Shown here one piece after another: positions 35,875-44,280 of a stretch of DNA of 64,000 nucleotides; the first letter of the stretch is position 1, and each line of letters starts with the position of its first letter. The DNA lies in NCBI RefSeq assembly GCF_001189235.2, contig NZ_LFIP02000001.1, forward strand, positions 806,001-870,000, in the 5' to 3' direction. The position numbers and the translations under genes are program-made. The DNA comes from Bradyrhizobium embrapense (lineage in GTDB: Bacteria; Pseudomonadota; Alphaproteobacteria; Rhizobiales; Xanthobacteraceae). The notes beneath the pieces are model-generated. The model was not told the DNA's origin and did no database searches. It worked only from the letters and a program-made list of their open reading frames with translations.

Positions 35875-37051
35875 GAAGGAAGTCTGGATCACTGGCATCG
35901 GCCTGCTCTCCTCGCTCGGCGAAGGGCTGGATGCGCATTGGCAGGCGCTCGGCGAACGGCGCGTCAATGCCGACGACACGCGTCTCGCGCCATATGTGAT
36001 CCATCCGATCGCCCCCGTGAGCTTCGACGCCCAGATCCCCAAGAAAGGCGATCAGCGTCAGATGGAGATGTGGCAGCGGATCGGCACCTACGCCGCCGGG
36101 CTGGCGCTCGATTCCGCCGGTGTCAAAGGCGATCAGGAAATCCTGTCGCGGATGGACATGATCATCGCAGCTGGTGGCGGCGAGCGTGACCTCAATGTCG
36201 ACCTCGCGATCATGAACGCCGATGCGCAGGGCAAGCTGCCGCCGGCCCTGCTCAACGAAAAGCTGATGAACGAGCTGCGCCCGACGCTGTTCCTGGCGCA
36301 GCTTTCCAACCTGCTCGCCGGCAACATCGCGATCGTTCACGGCGTGTGCGGGACGTCACGCACCTTCATGGGCGAGGAAGCCTCGAGCATCGACGCCGCG
36401 CGGATCGCCGTCGCGCGCATCGGGGCCGGACAGAGCGACATCGCGCTGGTCGGCGCGGCCCACAATGGCGATCGCGGCGACCTCTTGATGCTCTATTCGT
36501 TCGGCGACTTCGCCCTCAAGGATCAATACGCGTCGGTGTGGGCCCGCCGAAACAACCCGGGCTTCGCCATCGGCTCTGCCGGCGCCTTCCTGGTGATGGA
36601 ATCGCGCGAGCACGCCGAGGCGCGCGGCGCCAAGCCCTACGCCAAGCTGACCAAGGTGGTCGCCGACCTTGCCAAGCGCAAGCAGCCCGGCGCAGTGACC
36701 AAGTCGCTGCAGGCGATGTGGCCACAGCTCGGGGTAAGCAACGACAACGCCGTGCTGATCACGGGCGCGACCGGCGCCGAGCCTGCGACCGCAGAGGAGC
36801 GCGAATTCCTCGGGCAGCATCCCGGCCTTGCCGTCCGCGCCACCGGAACGACCTTCGGGCACACCATGGAAGCCCAGTTCCCGCTCGGGCTGGCGCTCGC
36901 CGCATTGTCGATTTCCCGCGGCGCGCTCTATCCGGCCAACGACCCGACCGGGCTGGAGGTTGAAAAGACCGGGGCGCCAACCCAGATTGTCGTGTTGGGG
37001 GTCGGCCACTGGCAGGGCGAAGGCATGGCACTGGTCGAGGCCGTCAAGTAA
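35867..37051 (+). CDS. beta-ketoacyl-ACP synthase-like protein lacking the first catalytic His (VLCFA operon)
   Basis: A 394-residue thiolase-fold protein. The start at 35867 (AEKEVWITGIGLLSSLGEG) overlaps fabZ; the longer frame begins inside fabZ and is not homologous. The nucleophile position is Cys161, in GVCGTSRTF instead of the usual TACASG. The second His is kept in TFGHTMEAQ. Where normal synthases have NAHGTST this protein reads ITGATGAEPAT, so the first active-site His is absent. It corresponds to the FabF2-like protein of the rhizobial acpXL operon and may act as a partner or chain-length subunit for the complete synthase encoded next (inference). Confidence 0.88.
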   Translation: MAEKEVWITGIGLLSSLGEGLDAHWQALGERRVNADDTRLAPYVIHPIAPVSFDAQIPKKGDQRQMEMWQRIGTYAAGLALDSAGVKGDQEILSRMDMIIAAGGGERDLNVDLAIMNADAQGKLPPALLNEKLMNELRPTLFLAQLSNLLAGNIAIVHGVCGTSRTFMGEEASSIDAARIAVARIGAGQSDIALVGAAHNGDRGDLLMLYSFGDFALKDQYASVWARRNNPGFAIGSAGAFLVMESREHAEARGAKPYAKLTKVVADLAKRKQPGAVTKSLQAMWPQLGVSNDNAVLITGATGAEPATAEEREFLGQHPGLAVRATGTTFGHTMEAQFPLGLALAALSISRGALYPANDPTGLEVEKTGAPTQIVVLGVGHWQGEGMALVEAVK

Positions 37052-37078
37052 TTCGGCGCAAGCACCGACGGGGACACC

Positions 37079-38356
37079 ATGACAGCACCACGCGATAAAT
37101 TCGGCCGACCGATCGTCGTCGTGACCGGCATGGGAATCGTGACGTCGCTCGGCGGCGGCAAGACCGACAATTGGAAGCGCCTCACCGCCGGCGAGTCCGG
37201 CATCAAGACCGTGACGCGCTTCCCGCTCGACAGCCTGAAGACGACGATGGCAGGCGCCGTCGATTTCGTCACCGTCGACCCGTTCTCCTCGACCAGCCTG
37301 TCGCAGCGTCTCGCTGAGATCGCGACCGAGGAGGCGCTGGAGCAGTCCGGCATCGGCAGCAAGGGCGACTTCCCCGGTCCGCTGTTTCTCGCGGTCGCGC
37401 CGATCGAAACCGAATGGCCGCAGCGGCTCGAGGTCGCGCGCGAGGTTCCGACCAAGGACTTCGGCATCATCGAGTATCTGGCGACCTGCAGCGGCGGCAA
37501 GTTTGCGCACTTCCACCGGCGCTTCACCTTCGGCTCGGTCGCGCTCAACCTCGCCGAGACCTTCGGCACCAAAGGGTCGCCGATCTCGCTCTCGACGGCT
37601 TGCGCGTCCGGCGCGACCGCGATCCAGCTCGGTGTCGAGGCGATTCGCCGCGGCGAGACCGATGCAACGCTGTGCGTCGCGACCGACGGCTCGGTCAATC
37701 CCGAAGCCATGGTGCGCTTCTCGCTGCTCTCGGCTCTCTCGACCCAGAACGATCCGCCGCAGGGCGCCTCGAAGCCGTTCTCGAAGAACCGCGACGGCTT
37801 CGTGATGGCCGAAGGCGCCGGCGCGCTGGTGCTGGAGAGCTATGAGGCCGCGATGGCGCGCGGCGCCCGCATCCTCGGCGTCGTCGCCGGCTGCGGCGAG
37901 CTCACCGACTCCTTCCATCGCACCCGCTCCGCTCCGGACGGCAAGCCGGCGATCGGCTGCGTGCGCAAGACGCTCGCCGACGCCGGCATGGAGCCCGAGC
38001 AGATCGATCACATCAACGCGCACGGCACCTCGACGCCGGAAAACGACAAGATGGAATATCTTGCGACCTCCGCGGTGTTCGGCGAGCACACCAAGAACAT
38101 TCCGGTGTCGTCGAACAAGTCGATGGTCGGCCACACCATCTCGGCTGCAGGTGCGGTCGAGGCGATCTTCTCGCTGCTCACGCTGGAGCATCAGCGGATT
38201 CCGCCGACCATCAACTACGAGGTGCCGGATCCCGCGATCCCGTTCGACGTGGTCGGCAACAAGGCGCGTGACGCCAAGGTGACCGCCGTGATGTCGAACT
38301 CGTTCGGGTTCGGCGGGCAGAACGCTTCGCTGATCCTGACACGCGAGCCGGCCTAG
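37079..38356 (+). CDS. fabF: beta-ketoacyl-ACP synthase II, FabF type (VLCFA operon)
   Basis: A 425-residue synthase with a full catalytic triad: Cys175 in STACASG, His315 in INAHGTSTPEND and His352 in MVGHTISAAG. It condenses malonyl-ACP with the AcpXL-bound acyl chain. It lies 27 bp after the degenerate synthase and 17 bp before lpxXL. The two synthases probably work as a pair to reach the C26-C28 length, but this is inferred from gene order. Confidence 0.93.
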   Translation: MTAPRDKFGRPIVVVTGMGIVTSLGGGKTDNWKRLTAGESGIKTVTRFPLDSLKTTMAGAVDFVTVDPFSSTSLSQRLAEIATEEALEQSGIGSKGDFPGPLFLAVAPIETEWPQRLEVAREVPTKDFGIIEYLATCSGGKFAHFHRRFTFGSVALNLAETFGTKGSPISLSTACASGATAIQLGVEAIRRGETDATLCVATDGSVNPEAMVRFSLLSALSTQNDPPQGASKPFSKNRDGFVMAEGAGALVLESYEAAMARGARILGVVAGCGELTDSFHRTRSAPDGKPAIGCVRKTLADAGMEPEQIDHINAHGTSTPENDKMEYLATSAVFGEHTKNIPVSSNKSMVGHTISAAGAVEAIFSLLTLEHQRIPPTINYEVPDPAIPFDVVGNKARDAKVTAVMSNSFGFGGQNASLILTREPA

Positions 38357-38373
38357 CGCCCTCGCCTCATCAG

Positions 38374-39309
38374 ATGAAACGCCTGCTCCTTCGCGCCCGA
38401 GCGCATCTGCGTGATGCCGCAAAGCCCGTGACCGATGCGGCGATCGGCGGGCTGACGACCGGTCTGTTGCGGACCACGCGCTATTTCGATCCGGACAAGA
38501 CCGCAAACTTCTTTGGCCATGCCGCGCATTTCATCGGCCGCCGGCTGCGTGAGGATCGCATCGGCCGCGAGAACCTCAAAGCCGCCTTCCCCGAAAAGTC
38601 GCCGCAGGAGATCGAAGACATCCTGACGGGTGTCTGGCACAACCTCGGACGCATCGGCGCTGAATTCGCGCACATCGACCGCATCTGGGACCACGATCCC
38701 CGGAATCCCGACAAGCCGGGTCGCGTCGAATTCTCGGAGCGCAGCAAGCAGCTGTTCGACCAGTTGCGTGACGACGGCAAGCCGGCCTTGTTCTTTGCCG
38801 CACATCTCGGCAACTGGGAGCTCTCTCCGATTGCCGCGGCGGCACACGGGCTCGATGCGACGATCCTGTTCCGGCGCCCCAACATCGAAGCCGCCGACCG
38901 TGCGATCGAACGCATCCGAGCCGTCAACCTGGGCACGCTGGTGCCTGCCGGCCGTGACGCGCCGCTCAAGCTGGCGCAGGCGCTTCAGCGCGGCCAGCAC
39001 GTCGCGATGCTGGTCGACCAGTATTTGACCAACGGCGTTCCCGTCACCTTCTTCGGCCGCAAGACCACCGCCAATCCGCTGCTGGCGCGCCTGCGCCGGC
39101 AGATCGACTGCCCGATCCACGGCACGCGGATCATCCGCCTGCCCGACGGTCGCTTCCGCGGCGAGGTCACCGAGGAAGTGAAGCCGGTGTTCGATGCGAC
39201 CGGCGAGATCGACATCCAGGGCACGATGCAGGCGATCACCGACATCGTCGAGGGCTGGGTCCGCGAATATCCCGATCAGTGGCTCTGGCTGCACCGGCGC
39301 TGGCGGTAG
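38374..39309 (+). CDS. lpxXL: very-long-chain acyltransferase LpxXL (lipid A)
   Basis: A 311-residue inner-membrane acyltransferase of the LpxL/HtrB family. The catalytic H-x4-E motif is in AAHLGNWELSPIAA, and GQHVAMLVDQYL and HGTRIIRLPDGRF belong to the same fold. It transfers the AcpXL-bound very-long chain to a hydroxyl of a primary acyl chain on Kdo-lipid IVA. It is the last gene of the operon. In Rhizobium a zinc alcohol dehydrogenase gene normally lies between fabF and lpxXL; here there is none. Confidence 0.92.
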   Translation: MKRLLLRARAHLRDAAKPVTDAAIGGLTTGLLRTTRYFDPDKTANFFGHAAHFIGRRLREDRIGRENLKAAFPEKSPQEIEDILTGVWHNLGRIGAEFAHIDRIWDHDPRNPDKPGRVEFSERSKQLFDQLRDDGKPALFFAAHLGNWELSPIAAAAHGLDATILFRRPNIEAADRAIERIRAVNLGTLVPAGRDAPLKLAQALQRGQHVAMLVDQYLTNGVPVTFFGRKTTANPLLARLRRQIDCPIHGTRIIRLPDGRFRGEVTEEVKPVFDATGEIDIQGTMQAITDIVEGWVREYPDQWLWLHRRWR

Positions 39310-39328
39310 GCTAGCGGTAGCCTTACCC

Positions 39329-39415
39329 CGTCATTGCGAGGAGCGAAGCGACGAAGCAATCCATGCTTCAACGATCGCGGCGATATGGATTGCTTCGCTG
39401 CGCTCGCAATGACGG
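39329..39415. repeat. dispersed palindromic repeat, family A, copy 2
   Basis: An 87-bp element that folds into one long hairpin: CGTCATTGCGAGGAGCGAAG at one end, GCTGCGCTCGCAATGACG at the other, with GAAGCAATCCAT / ATGGATTGCTTC inside. It sits between two convergent genes and could terminate both. A degenerate copy is at 22586-22675. Confidence 0.88.
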
Positions 39416-39439
39416 CTCATCCCGCAACAGCTTTTCGCG

Positions 39440-40549
39440 TCACTTCCCGGTCTTCACCCGCGTCCACAGCCGGTTGATGATCCGCTGCGTCGCCGGATCG
39501 CGCGCCGTGATCACGAACAGCTTCTTCTGCACCGCCTCGTCGGGATAGATGTTCTTGTCGTTGAATATCTTCGGATCGATCAGCTTCTGGCTCGCCAGAT
39601 TGCCGTTGGCGTAGGACAGGAAGTTCGAATTCTTCGCCGCGACCTCGGGACGGTAGAGGTAGTTGATCAGTTCATAGGCCTCAGCGACGTTCTTTGCATC
39701 CGCCGGAATCGCCAGATTGTCGAAGAACATCTGCGCGCCCTCCTTCGGGATCGTGTAACCGATCTCGACGCCGCCGTTGGCTTCCGCCGCCCGGCTGCGC
39801 GCCTGCATGATGTCGCCCGACCAGCCGACCACAAAGCAGATCTCGCCCGAGGCCAGTGCGCTGAGATACTCGGACGAGTGGAATTTGCGCACATAGGGCC
39901 GGATCTTGATGACGAGGTCGGCGGCCTTCTCGAGATCCGTCTGCTTGGTCGAGTTCGGGTCGAGGCCGAGATAGCTCAGCGCCGCCGGCAGGATGTCGTC
40001 GGCGGAATCCAGCATGTGGACGCCACAATCCTTGAACTTGGCGAGGTTCTCCGGCTTGAACACCATGTCCCAGCTGTCGATCTTCGCGCCGGGCCCGAGT
40101 ATCTTCTCCGCCATCTTGACGTTGTAGCCGATGCCCGTGGTGCCCCACATGTAGTTGGCGCCGTAATTATTGCCGGGATCGTAGGTCGCGAGCTGGCCGG
40201 TCACCACGGGCCACGCATTGGCGAGGTTTGGCAGCTTCGACTTGTCGAGTTTCAGAAACACCTTGGCGGTGATCTGGCGTTGCAGGAAATAGCCGGTCGG
40301 CACCACGACGTCGTAGCCCGACTTGCCCGCGAGCAGCCGGGTCTCCAGCGTCTCGTTGGCGTCGAACGTGTCGTAGACGACCTTGATGCCGGTTTCCTTG
40401 GTGAAGTCCTCGAGGACTCCCGGAGCCATGTAGTTCGACCAGTTATAGAAGTTGACCGTGCGCTCCTCGGCGCCGGCGGGCGCAGCGAACAACAGAGCCG
40501 TGGCGATCATACCTGCGAGGCTGACGAGACGACGGCTCTGCTTCTGCAT
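39440..40549 (-). CDS. polyamine-type ABC solute-binding protein (PotF/PotD-like), orphan
   Basis: A 369-residue periplasmic protein with a signal peptide (LVSLAGMIATALLFAAPAGA). It starts NFYNWSNYMAPGVLEDFTKETGIKVVYDTFDANE, the hallmark of putrescine/spermidine-binding proteins. The binding-site aromatic and acidic residues include the SWDMVF segment and the VVGWSGD loop. The start lies 6 bp after the aminotransferase stop, with AAGAGG overlapping that stop, so the two are in one operon. There is no permease or ATPase gene beside it, so it must borrow a transporter or serve in sensing. Confidence 0.92.
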   Translation of the reverse strand: MQKQSRRLVSLAGMIATALLFAAPAGAEERTVNFYNWSNYMAPGVLEDFTKETGIKVVYDTFDANETLETRLLAGKSGYDVVVPTGYFLQRQITAKVFLKLDKSKLPNLANAWPVVTGQLATYDPGNNYGANYMWGTTGIGYNVKMAEKILGPGAKIDSWDMVFKPENLAKFKDCGVHMLDSADDILPAALSYLGLDPNSTKQTDLEKAADLVIKIRPYVRKFHSSEYLSALASGEICFVVGWSGDIMQARSRAAEANGGVEIGYTIPKEGAQMFFDNLAIPADAKNVAEAYELINYLYRPEVAAKNSNFLSYANGNLASQKLIDPKIFNDKNIYPDEAVQKKLFVITARDPATQRIINRLWTRVKTGK

Positions 40550-40555
40550 TCTGGT

Positions 40556-41725
40556 CTACCTCTTGCGACGATGCACGGCGTCGGCGAGCCGCTCCAGCGC
40601 GGTGTCGAGCGTCGAATCCTTCTTGGCGAAACAGAAACGGACCACCGACGTCACCGCATCCTGCTCGTAAAACGCCGACACCGGAATGGCCGCGACCTTG
40701 TAATCCTGCACAATTCGCCAGCAGAACTCCGCGTCGGTCTCGTTGAGTCCGAGCGGCGACAGGTCGACGGTGAGGAAATAAGTCCCCTGCGACTTCAGCA
40801 CCGGAAAGCCGATGCTCTCCAGTCCCTTGGTCAGGCGGTCACGGCTCCGTGCCATGTCCTTGCGCATCTCGAGGAAATAGTCGTCCGACTTGTTGAGTCC
40901 GTACGCCACCGCCGCTTGCAGATTGGGCGCGGTTGTGAAGGTGAGGAACTGGTGCACCTTGGCGGCGACACGCAGCAGCGGCGGCGCGGCGCAGACGAAG
41001 CCGATCTTCCAGCCCGTCAGCGAGAAGATCTTGCCGGCGCTGCCGACCTTGATAGTGCGATCGCGCATGCCGGGAATCGTGATCAGCGGGATGTGCTCGC
41101 GGCCATCGAACACGACATGCTCCCAGACCTCGTCGCAAATCGCGACCACGTCGAACTCCTGGCAATACCGCGCCAGCAGTTCGAGGTCCTCGCGCGGATA
41201 GACCACCGCCGCGGGGTTGAGCGGATTGTTGAACAGCACCGCCTTGGTCTTGTGGTTGAAGACGCTGCGCAGCATCTCCTCGTTCAGCCGCCAATCCGGC
41301 GGCTCGAGCCGCAACAGCCGCGGGATGCCCCCGGCCTGGCGGATGATCGGCAGGTAGGAATCATAGACCGGCTGGAAGCACACCACCTCGTCGCCCGGCT
41401 CGACCACTGCGAGGATCGAGGAGGTCAGCGCCTCGGTGCCGCCGGAGGTGACCATCACCTCGGTCATCGGATCGAGCTTGAGCCCGTGCCAGTGGCCGTA
41501 ATGCGATGCGATTGCCTGACGGAGTTCCGGGATGCCCATCATCGACGGATACTGATTGTAGCCGTTGATCGACGCATCCGCAGCGGCGCGGCGGATGTCT
41601 TCCGGTCCTGGATCGTCGGGAAAGCCTTGTCCGAGATTGATGGCGTTGTTGTCGCGCGCAGCCTGCGACATCGCCTCGAAGATGGTGACGGGAAGGTCCG
41701 CGAAGACCTTGTTCATGGAGGTCAT
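40556..41725 (-). CDS. class-I/II PLP aminotransferase (methionine / kynurenine aminotransferase-like)
   Basis: A 389-residue enzyme; the ATG at 41725 (TSMNKVFADLPVTIFEAMSQ) was chosen because the upstream frame is not homologous. Visible features are INLGQGFPD, NPLNPAAVVYPREDLELLA (substrate carboxylate and PLP contacts), CDEVWEHVVFDG and the Schiff-base Lys in SAGKIFSLTGWKIGF. This is the group of YbdL-like and glutamine-transaminase-K-like enzymes that use methionine, kynurenine or aromatic amino acids. It lies between the rhodanese gene (8 bp) and the PotF-like gene (6 bp). Confidence 0.9.
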   Translation of the reverse strand: MTSMNKVFADLPVTIFEAMSQAARDNNAINLGQGFPDDPGPEDIRRAAADASINGYNQYPSMMGIPELRQAIASHYGHWHGLKLDPMTEVMVTSGGTEALTSSILAVVEPGDEVVCFQPVYDSYLPIIRQAGGIPRLLRLEPPDWRLNEEMLRSVFNHKTKAVLFNNPLNPAAVVYPREDLELLARYCQEFDVVAICDEVWEHVVFDGREHIPLITIPGMRDRTIKVGSAGKIFSLTGWKIGFVCAAPPLLRVAAKVHQFLTFTTAPNLQAAVAYGLNKSDDYFLEMRKDMARSRDRLTKGLESIGFPVLKSQGTYFLTVDLSPLGLNETDAEFCWRIVQDYKVAAIPVSAFYEQDAVTSVVRFCFAKKDSTLDTALERLADAVHRRKR

Positions 41726-41733
41726 GTCAGGGA

Positions 41734-42063
41734 TCAGCCGCCCGTCTTGGTGGGCAATCCCGCCGCCTTCCAGCCGATGATGCCGCCCGCCAGATGCTTG
41801 TCGTAGGGCAGGCCCGCGGCCTGGGCGGCGAGCGAGGCCGTCACCGAGCGCTTGCCGGAGCGGCAGGCGAACACCACCTGCTTGCCCTGCGGATCGGGTA
41901 TGGCGGCCGGATCGAACGTCGACAGCGGCACGACGACGCCATCGGGATAGGCCTCGACGGCGACCTCGTTGGGCTCGCGGACGTCGACGAGGAGATAGCG
42001 GCCTTCCGCTATGCCCTTCGACACCTCGTCCGGAAACAAATCTTCCACCTTGTGGTCCGCCAC
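41734..42063 (-). CDS. single-domain rhodanese
   Basis: A 109-residue cytoplasmic sulfurtransferase. The active-site loop reads FACRSGKRS with Cys67, and LLVDVREPNEV is the conserved rhodanese segment. Together with a methionine-type aminotransferase downstream it hints at sulfur-compound metabolism (inference). It is the first gene of a three-gene operon. Confidence 0.92.
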   Translation of the reverse strand: MADHKVEDLFPDEVSKGIAEGRYLLVDVREPNEVAVEAYPDGVVVPLSTFDPAAIPDPQGKQVVFACRSGKRSVTASLAAQAAGLPYDKHLAGGIIGWKAAGLPTKTGG

Positions 42064-42199
42064 GGAAATATCCTCCCGACTTATTCGATGGGCGAGCGTC
42101 GCGGCTCGCCGGTCCGGGCCGCAAAGTCGCCTCTTGCGCGGAGAAAATCAAGCGCCCGAAACGGGTTAGATGCCGCGCGGAAACGCTGGATCGTGGACC

Positions 42200-44125
42200 C
42201 TAGATCGTGACTTGCGTACCGACCTCGACCACCCTCCCGGTCGGGATCTGGAAGTAGTCGGTGGCATCGTTCGAGGAACGGCTCAGCGCGATGAACAGAT
42301 GGTCCTGCCAGCTCGGCATGCCCGAATGCGCCGCCGGCTTCAGCGCGCGGCGGGACAGGAAGAACGAGGTCGACATGATGTCGAACTGCCAGCCGAGCTT
42401 GCGGGCGATTGCCAGCGTCTTCGGCACGTTCGGCTGCTCCATGAAACCGAACTTCAGCGTCACCTTGGAGAAAGTCTCGGTCAGCTGCTCCATCCGCACC
42501 CGCTCGGACGGATCGATGCGCGGCGTCGGCGCGGTCTCGATGGTCAGGATGACGTTCTTCTCGTGCAGCACCTTGTAATGCTTGAGGCTGTGCATCAGCG
42601 CGGTCGGCGCGCTGACGGGATCGCTGGTCAGGAATACCGCGGTCCCGGAGACGCGCTGCGGCGGCCGCTTCTCCAGCATCGCGACGAGATCGGCGAGCGG
42701 GAATTCCAGCTTGCGCGACTTCTCGAACAACAGCCGGCTGCCGCGCCGCCAGGTGTACATCACCACGATCATGGCCCCGCCGAGCGCAAGCGGCACCCAG
42801 CCGCCCTCGAACACCTTGAGCAGGTTGGCGGCCAGGAACGTGATGTCCAGGAACAGGAACGGCGCGACCAGCGCCGCCGCGGCGATCGGCGACCAGCGCC
42901 AAACCTTCCAGATCACGACGAAGCCCATCATCGCCGTCACCACCATGGTGCCGGTCACGGAGATGCCGTAGGCCGACGCCAGCGCGCTCGACGAGCGGAA
43001 CATCAGCACCAGCACGATCACAGCGATGAACAGCAACCGGTTGATGCGCGGCATGTAGATCTGTCCGGAATGGGCCTCCGAGGTGTGGCGGATCTCGAAC
43101 CGCGGCAGCAGGCCGAGCTGGATCGCCTGCCGCGTCAGCGAGTAGGCGCCGGTGATGACGGCCTGGCTTGCGATCACGGTCGCCATGGTCGCAAGCGCGA
43201 CCATCGGGATCAGCGCCCAGTCCGGGAACATCAGGAAGAACGGATTCTCGATGCCCTTGGGATCGCCGATCAGAAGCGCGCCCTGCCCGAGATAGTTCAG
43301 CGCCAGCGACGGCAGCACGATGAACAGCCACGCGGTCTGGATCGGGCGTTTGCCGAAATGGCCGAGGTCGGCATAGAGCGCCTCGGCGCCGGTCACGGCG
43401 AGGAAGACGGCACCGAGGGTGATGAAGCCAATCACGCCGTGATGCAGCATGAACGACACCGCCAGGATCGGGTTGAACGCGTACAGCACCTCGGGATGCC
43501 GCACGATCTGCGGCAGCGCCGCGATCGCGATCACGGCGAACCAGACGCACATCACCGGGCCGAAGAACGCCGCGACGCGCGCGGTGCCGCGCGACTGCAC
43601 CGCGAACAGGGCGACCAGGATCACCACCGTGAGCGGGACGACATAGGGATCGAATGTCGAGGTGACGAGTTTGATGCCTTCGATCGCCGACAGCACCGAC
43701 AGCGCCGGCGTGATGACGGCATCGCCATAGAACAGCGCGCCGCTGATGATACCGAGCAGCACGATCGCGGCAGCGCCCTTGGTGGCCGCGCGCTGCGCCA
43801 GCGCCATCAGCGCCAGTGTGCCGCCCTCGCCGTTGTTGTCGGCACGCAGCAGGATCACGACATATTTCAGCGTCACGACAACGATCAGCGCCCACAGGAT
43901 CAGGCTGAGCACGCCGAGCACCGCATGCGCCGTCACGGCGCCCTCGCCGCCGGCAGCCGCGACCACGGCTTCGCGCAGCGCGTACAGCGGGCTGGTGCCG
44001 ATGTCGCCATAGACGACGCCGATGCTGCCGAGCATTAGCGCCTTGAAGGTGGCGGTTGAATGCGCCTCGCCATGGCCATTTGCCGCGGGCGTTTCCGCCG
44101 CGGTGATCGCACTCTCGGATGACAT
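42200..44125 (-). CDS. kup: KUP-type potassium transporter, copy 1
   Basis: A 641-residue protein. The start at 44125 ([16 protein letters not shown]) has GAGG upstream; the longer frame adds an implausible leader. Twelve membrane helices follow, with the signature [22 protein letters not shown] and [19 protein letters not shown]. The cytoplasmic C-terminal domain ends [13 protein letters not shown]. It is a proton-coupled potassium importer. It lies 155 bp after a second kup gene with closely similar sequence, including the same 13-residue C-terminus. Confidence 0.95.
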   Translation of the reverse strand: MSSESAITAAETPAANGHGEAHSTATFKALMLGSIGVVYGDIGTSPLYALREAVVAAAGGEGAVTAHAVLGVLSLILWALIVVVTLKYVVILLRADNNGEGGTLALMALAQRAATKGAAAIVLLGIISGALFYGDAVITPALSVLSAIEGIKLVTSTFDPYVVPLTVVILVALFAVQSRGTARVAAFFGPVMCVWFAVIAIAALPQIVRHPEVLYAFNPILAVSFMLHHGVIGFITLGAVFLAVTGAEALYADLGHFGKRPIQTAWLFIVLPSLALNYLGQGALLIGDPKGIENPFFLMFPDWALIPMVALATMATVIASQAVITGAYSLTRQAIQLGLLPRFEIRHTSEAHSGQIYMPRINRLLFIAVIVLVLMFRSSSALASAYGISVTGTMVVTAMMGFVVIWKVWRWSPIAAAALVAPFLFLDITFLAANLLKVFEGGWVPLALGGAMIVVMYTWRRGSRLLFEKSRKLEFPLADLVAMLEKRPPQRVSGTAVFLTSDPVSAPTALMHSLKHYKVLHEKNVILTIETAPTPRIDPSERVRMEQLTETFSKVTLKFGFMEQPNVPKTLAIARKLGWQFDIMSTSFFLSRRALKPAAHSGMPSWQDHLFIALSRSSNDATDYFQIPTGRVVEVGTQVTI

Positions 44126-44280
44126 GGGAAGCTGCGCCTCTATCTTCTGCCGCACTGCACAATGCCGGGTTGCAGGCCTATACTCCCGGCAGGAATGCAT
44201 AGGTTAGCACGGATTCAGGCCTCCACCATGCGCACGACGCATAGATCAGGGCTTTTTCAACGCCGGAATTCGTTGTCAGC

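Noticed and set aside
36356..38506. 716-codon frame opposite the two ketosynthases
   Set aside because: Shadow frame; the plus-strand synthases are complete and recognisable.
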